From the NCBI RefSeq assembly GCF_016862095.1, contig NZ_BOMH01000018.1, forward strand, positions 219,443 to 283,442: a stretch of DNA of 64,000 bases, given 5' to 3'. Each line of letters begins with the position of its first letter. Position 1 is the stretch's first letter. Below the pieces are notes generated by a model, which saw only the letters and a list, made by a program, of their open reading frames with translations, was not told where the DNA came from and ran no database searches. Both the position numbers and the translations under genes were made by a program. This document shows positions 55,435 to 64,000 of the stretch, in pieces. The DNA is from Actinoplanes cyaneus (GTDB taxonomy: Bacteria > Actinomycetota > Actinomycetes > Mycobacteriales > Micromonosporaceae).

Positions 55435-55538
55435 GGTGTTTCCCGCCGCGGGTGAGCAGAGCGTACGTTCATGGCGCACACTCTCGGGGTGCGGCCTCGG
55501 AGGAGATTCGGCGCAACCTCGGAGCCAGCTTTGAATCT

Positions 55539-57038
55539 CTACGCCGCGTCACCGATCGCCGGCAGCAGAACCCGGAACGTCGCGCCGCCGCCGGGCGTCT
55601 CGTGCAGCTCGATCCACCCGCCGTGGCCGTGCACTATCGCCGCCACGATGGCCAGGCCCAGCCCGGATCCGCCGCCCCTGGCCCGGTTGCGGCTCTGGTC
55701 CGCCCGATACAGCCGCTCGAAGATCCGCGGTGCGTGCTCCGGCGGGACGCCCGGCCCATCGTCCTCCACCTCGAGCACCGCCACCGGCAACCCGTCACCG
55801 ACGGTCACCGGGCCGGAGCAGGCCGCCGCGGCGCCGGGCGGCCCGGCGAGCTGATGGCCGACCCGGACCGTGACCCGGGTGCCGGCCGGCGTGTGGTTGA
55901 GCGCGTTGGCGACCAGATTCGTCGCCACCTGCCGCAGCCCGTGGTCGTCGCCGAGCACGGTGGCCGGCTCGAACGTCTCCTCGTCGTCGCTGAGCCCGCC
56001 GAGCAGCACCTTGCGGCCGGGGACCCGGGCGTGCGCGTCGCGGATCGTGTCCGCGGCGATCTCCAGCAGGTCGATCCGGCGCAGCTCGCGGGTGCGTTGC
56101 TGGTCGAGGCGGGCCAGCATCAGCAGGTCCTCGACGAGCACGCCCATCCGGCCAGCCTCGGCCTCGATCCGGCTCATCGTCTCGTCCAGCATCGGGCCGG
56201 CCGGGGCGCCGCCGCGCCGGTAGAGCTCGGCGAACCCGCGGATCGAGGTGAGCGGGGTGCGCAACTCGTGCGAGGCGTCCGCGACGAACTGGCGCAGCCG
56301 CTGCTCAGAGGCGGTGCGCGCGGTCGCCTCGGTCTCGATCCGGGCGAGCATCGAGTTGAGCGCCCGCCCGAGGCGGCCCGGTTCGGTGTGCGGGTCGGCG
56401 CCGGGCACCCGCAGGGACAGGTCGCCGCCGGAGATGTCGGCGGCCGCGTGCTCCATCTCGGTCAGCGGGCGCAGGCCGAGCCGGACCACCCAGGCCGCGC
56501 CGAGCCCGAGCAGGGCCAGGATCAGCAGCAGCACGCCGGCATCGATGAGCAGCAGCTGGTCGGTGGTCTGCCGGACCTCGTCGAGCGACGAGCCGAACAG
56601 GGCATAACCTCCGGTGTCGGCGACCGGGACGGCGATCACGCGCCAGTCGGTGTCGTCCGGGCTGGTGAGCGTGTACGGCTTCGCGGTCGCCGCGTGCGCC
56701 GCCACCTCGGCGAGCGGCGGGACGGCCGGACGGGTCTCGTCGACCGGGGTGGTGCGTCCCGGGTCGAGGGTGCCGTCGGCGAGATAGAGGTACGAGATCT
56801 GGTCCGGCCCCACCCGGAAGAACCGGCTCCGCGGGACGAAGTTGCCCTCCGGCTGCTGCGTGGCGAAGCGCGTCATGCCGGTGAGCTGCTGGTCGATCCG
56901 GTCCTGCAGGTAGTCCCGGATCAGCAGGACGCCGGCGACGTTCGCGGCGATCAGCGCGACCGCGGCCAGGATGCCGACCACCAGGACGAGGCGGGACCGT
57001 AACGTCCAGTGCCGCCAGGGCAGCCGGCGCGGGATCAC
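55539..57038 (-). CDS. Sensor histidine kinase
   Basis: A 499-aa membrane kinase: two helices (LVLVVGILAAVALIAANVAG and LLLIDAGVLLLILALLGLGA) flank an extracellular sensor of about 120 residues. Then HAMP, HisKA with phospho-His in DASHELRTPLTSIRG, and HATPase with N-box VATNLVANALNH, G1 VEDDGPGVPPE and G2 GGGSGLGLAI. GTG 57038 overlaps the response regulator stop (GTGA). The ligand is unknown; the flanking efflux genes are the likely target. Confidence 0.95.
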   Translation of the reverse strand: MIPRRLPWRHWTLRSRLVLVVGILAAVALIAANVAGVLLIRDYLQDRIDQQLTGMTRFATQQPEGNFVPRSRFFRVGPDQISYLYLADGTLDPGRTTPVDETRPAVPPLAEVAAHAATAKPYTLTSPDDTDWRVIAVPVADTGGYALFGSSLDEVRQTTDQLLLIDAGVLLLILALLGLGAAWVVRLGLRPLTEMEHAAADISGGDLSLRVPGADPHTEPGRLGRALNSMLARIETEATARTASEQRLRQFVADASHELRTPLTSIRGFAELYRRGGAPAGPMLDETMSRIEAEAGRMGVLVEDLLMLARLDQQRTRELRRIDLLEIAADTIRDAHARVPGRKVLLGGLSDDEETFEPATVLGDDHGLRQVATNLVANALNHTPAGTRVTVRVGHQLAGPPGAAAACSGPVTVGDGLPVAVLEVEDDGPGVPPEHAPRIFERLYRADQSRNRARGGGSGLGLAIVAAIVHGHGGWIELHETPGGGATFRVLLPAIGDAA

Positions 57039-57760
57039 TCGTCGCCGCCGCGTGGCAGCCTGAGCGCGTACCCCACCCCCCGGACGGTGTGGATCAGCGC
57101 CGGCTCGGTCTTGTCGATCTTCCGGCGCAGGTAGTAGACGTACGACTCGACGATCCGCCCGTCCCCGCCGAAGTCGTACTTCCACACCCGGTCCAGGATC
57201 TGTGCCTTGGACACCACTCGACCGGCGTTGATCATCAGGTAGCGGAGCAGGTTGAACTCCGTCGGCGACAGCTCGATCAGACGGCCCGCCCGGCGCACCT
57301 CGTGGGCGTCGGAGTCCAATTCCAGGTCGGCGTACCGGAGCACCCCGGTGTCCGGTGCCGGTTCCTCCGGCCGGCTGCGCCGCAGGATCGCGCGGATTCG
57401 TAGCACGACCTCCTCGAGGCTGAACGGCTTGGTGACGTAGTCGTCGGCGCCGGCCGAGAGCCCCAGGATCCGGTCCTCGACCGCGTCACGGGCGGTCAGG
57501 AACAGCACCGGGATCCGGGACCCGGCGGCGCGCAGCCGCCGGGCGACCTCGAACCCGTCCACATCCGGCAGCATCACGTCGAGCACGATCAGGTCGGGCT
57601 CGAACTCGGCCACCGCCACCAGGGCGGAGTGCCCGGTCTCGGCGACCCGGACGTCGAACGCGACGAGCCGCAGCGTCTGGCTGAGCAGCGCCGAGATGTT
57701 CGGCTCGTCGTCCACGACGAGGACGCGGGTGGCCCGCGCCGGCGTGTCGGCGACGGTCAT
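57035..57760 (-). CDS. OmpR/PhoB-family response regulator
   Basis: A 241-aa regulator: receiver domain (VLVVDDEPNISALLSQTLRL, phospho-Asp in DLIVLDVMLPDVDG, Lys in VTKPFSLEE) and a winged-helix Trans_reg_C domain (ELSPTEFNLLRYLMINAG, VESYVYYLRRKID, VRGVGYALR). ATG 57760 is preferred over the upstream ATG 57784 because it starts the usual short N-terminus. Confidence 0.95.
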   Translation of the reverse strand: MTVADTPARATRVLVVDDEPNISALLSQTLRLVAFDVRVAETGHSALVAVAEFEPDLIVLDVMLPDVDGFEVARRLRAAGSRIPVLFLTARDAVEDRILGLSAGADDYVTKPFSLEEVVLRIRAILRRSRPEEPAPDTGVLRYADLELDSDAHEVRRAGRLIELSPTEFNLLRYLMINAGRVVSKAQILDRVWKYDFGGDGRIVESYVYYLRRKIDKTEPALIHTVRGVGYALRLPRGGDE

Positions 57761-57849
57761 GGAGTTACGGGTTCCGGAAAGCACCGCAAAGACTTATCAA
57801 CGTTTTCTTTGAACCAGCTATGAGAGAGCTGTCTGTTCATGGCGGTCTG

Positions 57850-59145
57850 TCACCAGGAACGGGACACCGCGTCACCCTCCACCAGCCCGGAGGTGATCTC
57901 GGTGTACTGGTCACCGCGGAGGCCGATCTGCACCTTCACCTCGGCGCCGTCCTTCTGCACGACCGCGGACGTCCCCGAGACGTCGTGCACCGCGGTGCTG
58001 GGCACCCGCAGCACGTCGGTCTTGCTGCCGGTGGTCACCTTCACCTGCGCGCTCTGCCCGACCAGCAGGTCCTTGGGCGCGTCGACGAAGGAGAGCACCA
58101 CGCCGAACGTGGTGAGCGTGCCGTCGCTGGTGCCGACCGGGTCGACCACCACGAGGGTGGCGTCGAAGGTCTCGCCCGGCTTGTCGGCCAGGGTGATCAC
58201 CGCCTTCTGCTTGACCGCCAGGTGATCCGCGTCGGCCTCCGGGAAGTCGGCGCTGATCTGCATGTCGTAGATGTCGGCCAGGCTGATGAACGTCGAGCCG
58301 GAGCTCACCTGGCTGCCGACCTTGCCGCCGACCGAGAGGATCCGGCCGGCGATCGGCGCGGTGATGGTGGCGCCCTCCAGGGCGTCCTCCTTCTCCTCGA
58401 GCGTGACCTGGGCGGAGTTGACCCGCTGTTGCGCGCTCAGGATGGCGTCGGTACCGCTGTTCTGGCCGCCGCCCTGCTGGCCGCCGCTGCCGCTGGTCGT
58501 CCCGGAGCACGAACCGGTGCCCGAGCCGGATCCGGAGCCGGTCGTGGTCCTGCCGCCGGGGGCGCTCGTGCTGGTCGTGGTCTTCGTGGGACTGGTCTTC
58601 GTGGGACTGGTCGTCGCGGTCCTGGTGGCGGTTGCCGTCGGCCTGGCCGTCACGGTCGCGCTCGGCGACGGCGACACCGACACGCCGGGAGAGGCGCTCG
58701 CCCGCAGCTCGTACGCCGCGGCCGCGTTGCAGCCCGTGCTCGCCGTCGAGGTCGTCGAGGCGGCGTCCTCCGCCTTGGTCAGCGCGTCCTCGGCGGCGTC
58801 GAGCGCGTCCTGCGCGTCGTCGACCGCCTGCCGCGCGTCGTCGTCGTCCACCGTGGCGAGGACCTGACCGGCGGTCACCGTCGTCCCCGCCCGGACCTTG
58901 ACCGTCTCCACGGTGCCGTCCACGGCGAACGACAGGCTGCGCGTCTGTGCCGCGGCCAGCGTTCCGGTGGTGGCCACCTCGGTGGTGACCGCGCCCTTGT
59001 CCACCCCGACGGTCTCGGCCGCCTTCGACTCCTCGGCGCCGTCAGCGGTCAGCGCCCGCACCACGCCGAGGGCGACCAGTGCGAGAACGACGACCGAGAC
59101 GCCGAGCCAGATCCAACGCCGGCGACCGGCCAGTGCTACTCCCAT
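57850..59145 (-). CDS. Periplasmic-adaptor-type (MFP/HlyD) efflux protein 2
   Basis: A 431-aa adaptor similar in layout to the one at 54223: transmembrane helix (WIWLGVSVVVLALVALGVV), lipoyl halves (TVETVKVRAGTTVTAGQVLA and ATITAPIAGRILSVGGKVG), helical hairpin interrupted by a long Ser/Thr/Pro-rich insert (TRTATTSPTKTSPTKTTTS), then beta domains. It has no own ATPase or permease beside it, so it may serve the same MacB pair or be a regulatory partner of the sensor kinase downstream. Confidence 0.9.
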   Translation of the reverse strand: MGVALAGRRRWIWLGVSVVVLALVALGVVRALTADGAEESKAAETVGVDKGAVTTEVATTGTLAAAQTRSLSFAVDGTVETVKVRAGTTVTAGQVLATVDDDDARQAVDDAQDALDAAEDALTKAEDAASTTSTASTGCNAAAAYELRASASPGVSVSPSPSATVTARPTATATRTATTSPTKTSPTKTTTSTSAPGGRTTTGSGSGSGTGSCSGTTSGSGGQQGGGQNSGTDAILSAQQRVNSAQVTLEEKEDALEGATITAPIAGRILSVGGKVGSQVSSGSTFISLADIYDMQISADFPEADADHLAVKQKAVITLADKPGETFDATLVVVDPVGTSDGTLTTFGVVLSFVDAPKDLLVGQSAQVKVTTGSKTDVLRVPSTAVHDVSGTSAVVQKDGAEVKVQIGLRGDQYTEITSGLVEGDAVSRSW

Positions 59146-59336
59146 GGTCAGCGAGTGTGGCGGGCGGTCCTCGCCGCGGGCTCGGCCCCGCCTCGGAGTT
59201 CGCTCGGAACGCCGGGGGCGGCTCAAAGGCAATTCCTAGGCGGATCCGATGTGCCGCATAGGAAGACCGGGTTCCCTTTGCTGTCGTGCCCGCCCGATGC
59301 AAAAGGAGGCGGGCCCGTGTCGATGAGGAGACGCTT

Positions 59337-59930
59337 GTGCCCGTGATCAAGTCGAAGGTGGCCCGCCGGGTCGCTGCGTGCGCGGCGGTGGCGTTCGTTT
59401 CGGTCGCCTTCACCGCGGCCTGCGGCGACAAGGACGACAGCAGCGCGGCCGGCGGCACGACCGGGCAGAACGGCGGCGGCGGCAACGCGGCGTTCGCGGC
59501 GTACACCGACTGCCTCTCGAAGAACGGCGTGACGATCACGATGCCCTCCGGTGGCCCCGGCGGCAACGGCATGCGGCCCTCCGGCGGCAGCTTCTCCGGC
59601 GGCACGCGGCCCTCCGGCCAGCCCCGGCCCTCCGGCAGCTTCGGCGGCCGCAACGGCGGCTTCCCCGGCGGCGGCGGCTTCCAGAAGCCCGCCGACGTCG
59701 ACGACGCGACCTGGCAGAAGGCGCAGGAGGCGTGCGCGTCGGTCCGCCCGAGCTTCGGCGGTGGCAACGGCCGCGGCAACGGCGGCAACGGCGCGAACGC
59801 GGCCTACACCGACTGCCTCGAGAAGAACGGCGTCACCGACACCGCGAACCTGAACACGTCCGACGCCACCACCCAGAAGGCGATCGAGACCTGCAAGGTC
59901 CTGCAGCCGACCGCCACCGCCACCTCCTGA
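59337..59930 (+). CDS. Secreted lipoprotein with duplicated Cys motif
   Basis: A 197-aa protein. GTG 59337 has GAGGAG 6 nt upstream. Signal peptide and lipobox TAAC near residue 30. After a Gly-rich linker comes AAYTDCLSKNGVTI, then a Gly/Pro/Ser stretch with FPGGG, WQKAQEACASVRP, and then a second copy, AAYTDCLEKNGVTD followed by TTQKAIETCKVLQP. The duplicated unit carries two cysteines per copy. Divergent from adaptor 2 and sharing the FPGGG motif, it is probably part of the efflux cluster. No family name is known to me. Confidence 0.75.
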   Translation: MPVIKSKVARRVAACAAVAFVSVAFTAACGDKDDSSAAGGTTGQNGGGGNAAFAAYTDCLSKNGVTITMPSGGPGGNGMRPSGGSFSGGTRPSGQPRPSGSFGGRNGGFPGGGGFQKPADVDDATWQKAQEACASVRPSFGGGNGRGNGGNGANAAYTDCLEKNGVTDTANLNTSDATTQKAIETCKVLQPTATATS

Positions 59931-59944
59931 AACACCCCTGACCA

Positions 59945-59989
59945 CCGTGCCGGCGTCGTTCGCCCCCCGTCGTAGCGACGCCGGCACGG
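59945..59989 (+). terminator. Hairpin after the lipoprotein gene
   Basis: CCGTGCCGGCGTCG (59945-59958) pairs perfectly with CGACGCCGGCACGG (59976-59989), 17-nt loop, followed by a short T-containing stretch (TCACTTTCCC). Confidence 0.7.
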
Positions 59990-60026
59990 TCACTTTCCCT
60001 CGTACGGGGGGATCGCCGCACCACCG

Positions 60027-60057
60027 GGGCCGGCACTCCCTTGCGGAGCACCGGCCC
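60027..60057 (-). terminator. Hairpin after the cutinase gene
   Basis: GGGCCGGCACTCC (60027-60039) and GGAGCACCGGCCC (60045-60057) form a 13-bp stem with two mismatches and a 5-nt loop, 13 bp beyond the cutinase stop on the minus strand. Confidence 0.55.
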
Positions 60058-60070
60058 TGGCCGTTCCCGA

Positions 60071-60940
60071 TCAGGACAGCGGGCAGGAGTTGCGGTAGTC
60101 GGAGACGAGCAGGCCGCTCGGTCCCGGGCAGATGAACTGGTCGTAACGGGTGTCGTTGTCGACGAACCGCTTCATCCAGGAGACCGCCTCCACGGCTGTC
60201 GTCGTGTTCACCGTCTGCGGGAAGAAGTGGCTCTGCCCCGCCAGCTCCAGGTAAGCCTTCTCCGCTGAGCTCGGGATCGTCGTGTAGAACGGGATCGAGT
60301 GGCTGGCGACGGGCGCGACCGTGTCCGCCTGCCCGCCGACGATCAGCGTCGGGACCCGGATGTCGGTCCACACCTTGTCGGTGTTCCACGGCGCCAGCGG
60401 CACCGCGGCCTGCAGCGACGGCCGGGAGCTGGCCGCTTCCAGGCTTCCGCCGCCACCCATCGAGTGCCCGGCGACGGCGAGCCGGCTCGCGTCCACCCGG
60501 CTGCGCACCGAGCTGCGCTGAGTCAGGTAGTCCAGCGCGGCCAGCAACTGGTCGCCGCGGGAGTCCGGCTGGTCCAGCGTGGTGAGTGTCTCGATGCCGA
60601 TCACCACGAAGCCGTGCGAGGCCAGGCGCGGGCCGAGCCAGGAGATGCTCGACCAGTACGCGGTGAAGCCGGGCGAGATCGCGATCGCGCCGAAGGTCCC
60701 GTCCGCGGTGCTGGTCGGGTAGTAGATGACGCCGCCGCCGAAGCCGGACACGCTGAGCCGGGAGACGTTCACCTGCGAGACGGCGTAGGGTCCGCTGTTC
60801 GCCTGCAGCCGGGCCAGCGTCGGGGCCGGGCCACGCTCGTACGGGTTGGCGGCGGCGTGCGCGGCGGTCGCGCCGAGCGGCGCCGACAACGCGAGGGCGG
60901 CGGCCGCCGTGACCAGCAGTCTCTTCCATGATCGGTGCAC
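60071..60940 (-). CDS. Secreted cutinase/polyester hydrolase (PETase-like alpha/beta hydrolase)
   Basis: A 289-aa protein with a Sec signal peptide ([20 protein letters not shown]) and a mature part starting near [10 protein letters not shown]. That start is the mature beginning of actinobacterial cutinases such as those of Thermobifida. The catalytic triad is intact: Ser160 in GHSMGG, Asp206 in QADTVAPV, His238 in QSHFFP. The oxyanion segment ISPGFTAYW has Phe where Thermobifida has Tyr. The conserved C-terminal disulfide pair is Cys271 and Cys286. Conserved [10 protein letters not shown] is also present. GTG 60940 has GAAGGAG 8 nt upstream. Hydrolysis of cutin or polyesters is well supported by family; PET activity is untested. 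Confidence 0.95.
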   Translation of the reverse strand: MHRSWKRLLVTAAAALALSAPLGATAAHAAANPYERGPAPTLARLQANSGPYAVSQVNVSRLSVSGFGGGVIYYPTSTADGTFGAIAISPGFTAYWSSISWLGPRLASHGFVVIGIETLTTLDQPDSRGDQLLAALDYLTQRSSVRSRVDASRLAVAGHSMGGGGSLEAASSRPSLQAAVPLAPWNTDKVWTDIRVPTLIVGGQADTVAPVASHSIPFYTTIPSSAEKAYLELAGQSHFFPQTVNTTTAVEAVSWMKRFVDNDTRYDQFICPGPSGLLVSDYRNSCPLS

Positions 60941-61126
60941 GTCGAACACTCCTTCACCTGGGGGGACGGATCGACGTGGGCCAGTCTGCGCAGCGCGTTC
61001 ACCGCCACGCATCGGCGAAACCACCGGCCTTGCGTTCATCCCGCCGCAACATCCCGGAAATTTCATCCTCTGCACGACATCGACGTCCTTCTTTCGCTTT
61101 GCGTCGTCCCGCGCAACACTTCCGAC

Positions 61127-63748
61127 ATGTTTCATGCACCTTTAGTGCAAGAAGTTGAACGCCTGCTCGGGTCCGCTGCCGCCGGCCGGGGCGGCGCCCT
61201 CCAGCTGTGCGGCGCCCCCGGCTCGGGCCGCAGCACGCTGCTGCGCGAGGCCGCCGCCCGCGCCGAGGGCTGGACGGTCCACGCACTCCCCGGTCACGCC
61301 GCCGAGCGCTCGCTGCCGCTCGCCGCTCTGCACCGGCTCCTCCCGGTCAGCGCCGGCGAAACCCTGCTCGACCAGCTGCGTACGGCGTCGGAGCATCGCC
61401 CCGTACTGCTCCTCCTGGACGACGCGCACCTGCTGGACGCGCCGTCCGCCCGGGCCGTCGCCCACGCGGCCCGCCGCGTGGGCACCGACCGCATCGCGTT
61501 CCTGGCCGCCGGCCCACCCGGTCTCGAGCTCTTCCCCGCACGTCACCTCGGGCCGCTGCCGGACGAGGAGTGCCGTGCCCTGCTGAGCGTCCACGCCCCG
61601 GACCTCACCGGCGACGTGGCCGTCACGCTGATCGAGCTCTCCGGCGGGAATCCGGCCGCCCTGACCGACCTGGCCCGCTCCCTGTCGCCGGAGCAGCGCC
61701 GCGGATACGCACCGCTGCCGGACACCCTGCCCCCGGACAGCCCGCTCCGGCACCGCCTGCACGCCGAACTGGCCGGCCTCCCGGCGGTCACCAGGGACCT
61801 GCTCCGGCTGGCCGCCTGCGATCCGCCGCCCCCGCTCCCCGTCCTGCTCGCCCACTGTCGCCTCGACGATCTCGCGCCGGCCGAGCAGGCGGGGCTGATC
61901 ACCGTCGACGACGACCGGGTCAGCTTCGGATCACCGATCGCCCGCGCGGTGGCGTACCGGGAGATGGTCGCCGCCGCGCGCCGGACGGCACACCTCGCGC
62001 TGGCGGAGTCCTCGGCGGCGCACGGCCGCGGCCTGGACGCCCTGCTGCACCGGGCGGCCGCCACCGGCGGCGAGGATCCCGCCCTCGCCGCCGCGCTCAC
62101 CCGGGCTGCCGCGCCGGCCACGCCGTCCCAGGCGACAGAGGCTTTCCGGTACGCCGCGCAGCTCACCCCGGACCCCCTGGCGCGCGACGCCGCGCTGCTC
62201 GACGCGGCCCGCGCTGCGTGGCTGGCCGGCCGCCCGCACCGGGCCACCCAGCTCCTGCGCTCCGCCGAGCAGAGCGCCACCCAGCACGAGTTCACCACAC
62301 GACGCGAAGCCCGCCCGCCGGCCGTCCGCTCCGCAGAGACACGCCTGCGGGCACGCGGGCTGGCCGCGGAGATGCGGCCCGAGGACCCCGCCTCCCGGGA
62401 GATCCTGATGGACGTCGCCGCCGAGATCGGTGACGCCGACCCGATGACGGCGCTGGACGCGCTGTCACTGGCCGGGGAGGCCACCTGCTTCGCCGGGGAG
62501 CGGGACAGGTACGTAACCCTGGCGCACCGGATCGTCGCCGGCCGGCGCGGAACCGAGTCACCCGCGACGGCGATGGCCTACCACCATGTCGCCGGCCTCG
62601 CGGAGCTCGCCGTGGGACGCGAGGACCTGGCGTTCGGACGATTCCGGCGGGAGCTGGCGCTCGCCGGGGACGTCGCCGAGCCGATGCCGCTGATCAGGGC
62701 GTCCACGGCGGGAATCCTCGTCGGTGACGCCCGCAGCGCCGTCTCGGCGGCGGGACGGGCGGCGGTGCTGGCCCGGGCCGGCGGCGCACACAGCCTGGTG
62801 CCGCGGGCTCTCGAACTGGTGGCGCTCGCCGAGATGGCGTCCGGCGACTACGACGCGGCGACCACCGCGGCGCTCGACGGAGCGGCGATCGCCCGCAGCA
62901 CCGGGCAGAGCGCGCTGACCGGCACCCATCTGGGGCTGCTCGCCGTGCTGGCGGCACTCGTCGGGGACCGGGACGACGGGCAGGAGCGGATCCGGGCGGC
63001 GACCGGCACCGAGCAGGCCCGCCCCCTGTGCGAATGGGCGCTCGCGCTGCTCGACCTGGTCGACGGGCGCCCGCTGCCCGCGGCCGTCCGGCTGCACACG
63101 ATCGCGGCCGGTCCGCCCGGCCGCGGGTCGGTGCTGCTGCGCGTCGCGGTGGTGCCGCACCTGCTGGAGGCCGCCGGTCCGGAGCCGGCGCTGAACCCGG
63201 TGGCGGCGGCGTTCGACGACTGGGCCGGACGCACCGGTCAGGACGGCTGGCTGGCACTGCGCGACCGCTGCCGGGCACTGCGGACACGGGACGGCGAGGC
63301 GGCCGAGGAGCACTTCCACGCGGCGCTGCGACGGGTCGGGGAGGGCGGATTCCCGCGGGCTCACACCGAGCTGTTGTACGGCCGGTTGCTGCGCCGGCGC
63401 CGCCGTCACGTCGCGGCACGCGAGCATCTGCGCCGGGCGGCGGAGACGTTCCGGCTGCTCGGCGCCGAACCGTGGGCGGCGCAGAGCGCCCGGGAGTTGC
63501 GCGCCGCCGGCGAACGCTCCGGACCGGAGATGATCACCGCGGCCCCGGTGCGGGGTGACCGCGACGCGGTGCTGACCGCCCAGCAGCAGCGGATCGCGAC
63601 GCTGGTCGCCGAGGGCGCCACGAACCGGGAGGTCGCCCAGGAACTGCACCTGAGCCCGCGCACGGTGGACCATCACCTGCGCAACGTCTTCGCCCGGCTC
63701 GGCGTCCGCTCCCGCACCGAGATGGCCCACCTGCTCGCCGCCGGCTGA
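61127..63748 (+). CDS. LAL-type LuxR regulator, divergent from the cutinase
   Basis: An 873-aa protein. The N-terminal ATPase is degenerate but recognisable (Walker [20 protein letters not shown] with Arg in place of the Lys, Walker [14 protein letters not shown]). A helical TPR-like middle follows, then a C-terminal GerE helix-turn-helix ([40 protein letters not shown]). The missing P-loop Lys suggests weak or absent ATP hydrolysis. ATG 61127 is the start nearest the conserved domain; the open frame upstream overlaps the cutinase start and is rejected. It may control the cutinase, from which it is 186 bp away. Confidence 0.9.
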   Translation: MFHAPLVQEVERLLGSAAAGRGGALQLCGAPGSGRSTLLREAAARAEGWTVHALPGHAAERSLPLAALHRLLPVSAGETLLDQLRTASEHRPVLLLLDDAHLLDAPSARAVAHAARRVGTDRIAFLAAGPPGLELFPARHLGPLPDEECRALLSVHAPDLTGDVAVTLIELSGGNPAALTDLARSLSPEQRRGYAPLPDTLPPDSPLRHRLHAELAGLPAVTRDLLRLAACDPPPPLPVLLAHCRLDDLAPAEQAGLITVDDDRVSFGSPIARAVAYREMVAAARRTAHLALAESSAAHGRGLDALLHRAAATGGEDPALAAALTRAAAPATPSQATEAFRYAAQLTPDPLARDAALLDAARAAWLAGRPHRATQLLRSAEQSATQHEFTTRREARPPAVRSAETRLRARGLAAEMRPEDPASREILMDVAAEIGDADPMTALDALSLAGEATCFAGERDRYVTLAHRIVAGRRGTESPATAMAYHHVAGLAELAVGREDLAFGRFRRELALAGDVAEPMPLIRASTAGILVGDARSAVSAAGRAAVLARAGGAHSLVPRALELVALAEMASGDYDAATTAALDGAAIARSTGQSALTGTHLGLLAVLAALVGDRDDGQERIRAATGTEQARPLCEWALALLDLVDGRPLPAAVRLHTIAAGPPGRGSVLLRVAVVPHLLEAAGPEPALNPVAAAFDDWAGRTGQDGWLALRDRCRALRTRDGEAAEEHFHAALRRVGEGGFPRAHTELLYGRLLRRRRRHVAAREHLRRAAETFRLLGAEPWAAQSARELRAAGERSGPEMITAAPVRGDRDAVLTAQQQRIATLVAEGATNREVAQELHLSPRTVDHHLRNVFARLGVRSRTEMAHLLAAG

Positions 63749-63875
63749 CCCACCCCACCCCGCAAATCACCCCTGCCCCCGCTGACCGCCCGCACACCAG
63801 CCCCGGCCCGCACCTCAGCCCCGCCTCGCACCCCAGCTCCAGCCCCAGCCCGGCTCCGGCCCGGGCCTCCGGCTG

Positions 63876-63915
<40 letters not shown>

Positions 63916-63948
63916 AAAGCGTCCGGTTGGCTTCGGCTGGCTCCCAGC

Positions 63949-63972
63949 GGTGCTTCGGAGGTGCGAAGCACC
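63949..63972 (+). terminator. Hairpin beyond the LAL regulator
   Basis: GGTGCTTCG (63949-63957) and CGAAGCACC (63964-63972) form a perfect 9-bp stem with a 6-nt loop, about 200 bp after the regulator stop. Confidence 0.5.
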
Positions 63973-64000
63973 CCTGAAGCCCAGCCCAAGCGAACCGGCT

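Overview
The window is very GC-rich and densely coded. Gene order and protein families point to a filamentous actinobacterium of the Micromonosporaceae, probably Actinoplanes or a close relative: secreted GH9 cellulase, cutinase, LuxR regulators of the LAL type, a PASTA-less Ser/Thr kinase, TIGR03089, leaderless transcripts and GTG/TTG starts. That assignment is inference from style and protein families. No rRNA, tRNA, CRISPR array, insertion sequence, integrase or phage gene was seen.

Layout. 1-4.6 kb: end of an unknown gene, a GH9 endoglucanase with a CebR/CelR-type palindrome just inside its start, a cytochrome P450, and a frameshifted membrane-protein gene followed by its XRE regulator. 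4.6-10.1 kb: Tat-exported DMFase-beta-like protein, STAS anti-anti-sigma factor, amino-acid permease plus universal stress protein, and a soluble Ser/Thr kinase overlapping the latter tail to tail. 10.2-25.9 kb: sulfotransferase pair, several hypotheticals, a P-loop kinase, a metallophosphoesterase, a fused double ABC exporter, a cyclase, a TetR/FAD-monooxygenase pair, an HtrA-like protease, small secreted proteins, TIGR03089 and a methyltransferase. 26.0-32.0 kb: the phenylacetate operon paaN-A-B-C-D-E with a divergent TetR regulator (paaR-like). 33.3-41.7 kb: a myo-inositol operon iolC-B-D-E, sugar ABC transporter (SBP, permease, ATPase), iolG, with almost every junction overlapping. 41.9-48.1 kb: GNAT enzyme, APC permease, GOLPH3-like protein, LigB dioxygenase, TerC and a small coiled protein. 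48.7-59.9 kb: a LAL regulator, a MacB-type efflux cluster (two adaptor proteins, ATPase, permease, a membrane-anchored accessory protein) with its own two-component system, and a divergent lipoprotein. 60.0-63.8 kb: a cutinase closely resembling the polyester (PET) hydrolases and a divergent LAL regulator.

The two complete catabolic modules (phenylacetate epoxidation; inositol uptake and breakdown) each lack some downstream steps, which must lie elsewhere. The efflux cluster looks like one functional unit: a sensor/regulator pair between two adaptor genes, with three extracytoplasmic proteins sharing FPGGG-type glycine tracts.

The most unusual signal is a family of four dispersed intergenic hairpins (13.3, 20.3, 46.0 and 48.4 kb) whose arms share the start GCYGGTKCTSAY. 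A second recurring pattern is a set of about ten genes with a TANNNT-like -10 box 6-8 nt before the start codon and no ribosome binding site, predicted to give leaderless mRNAs.
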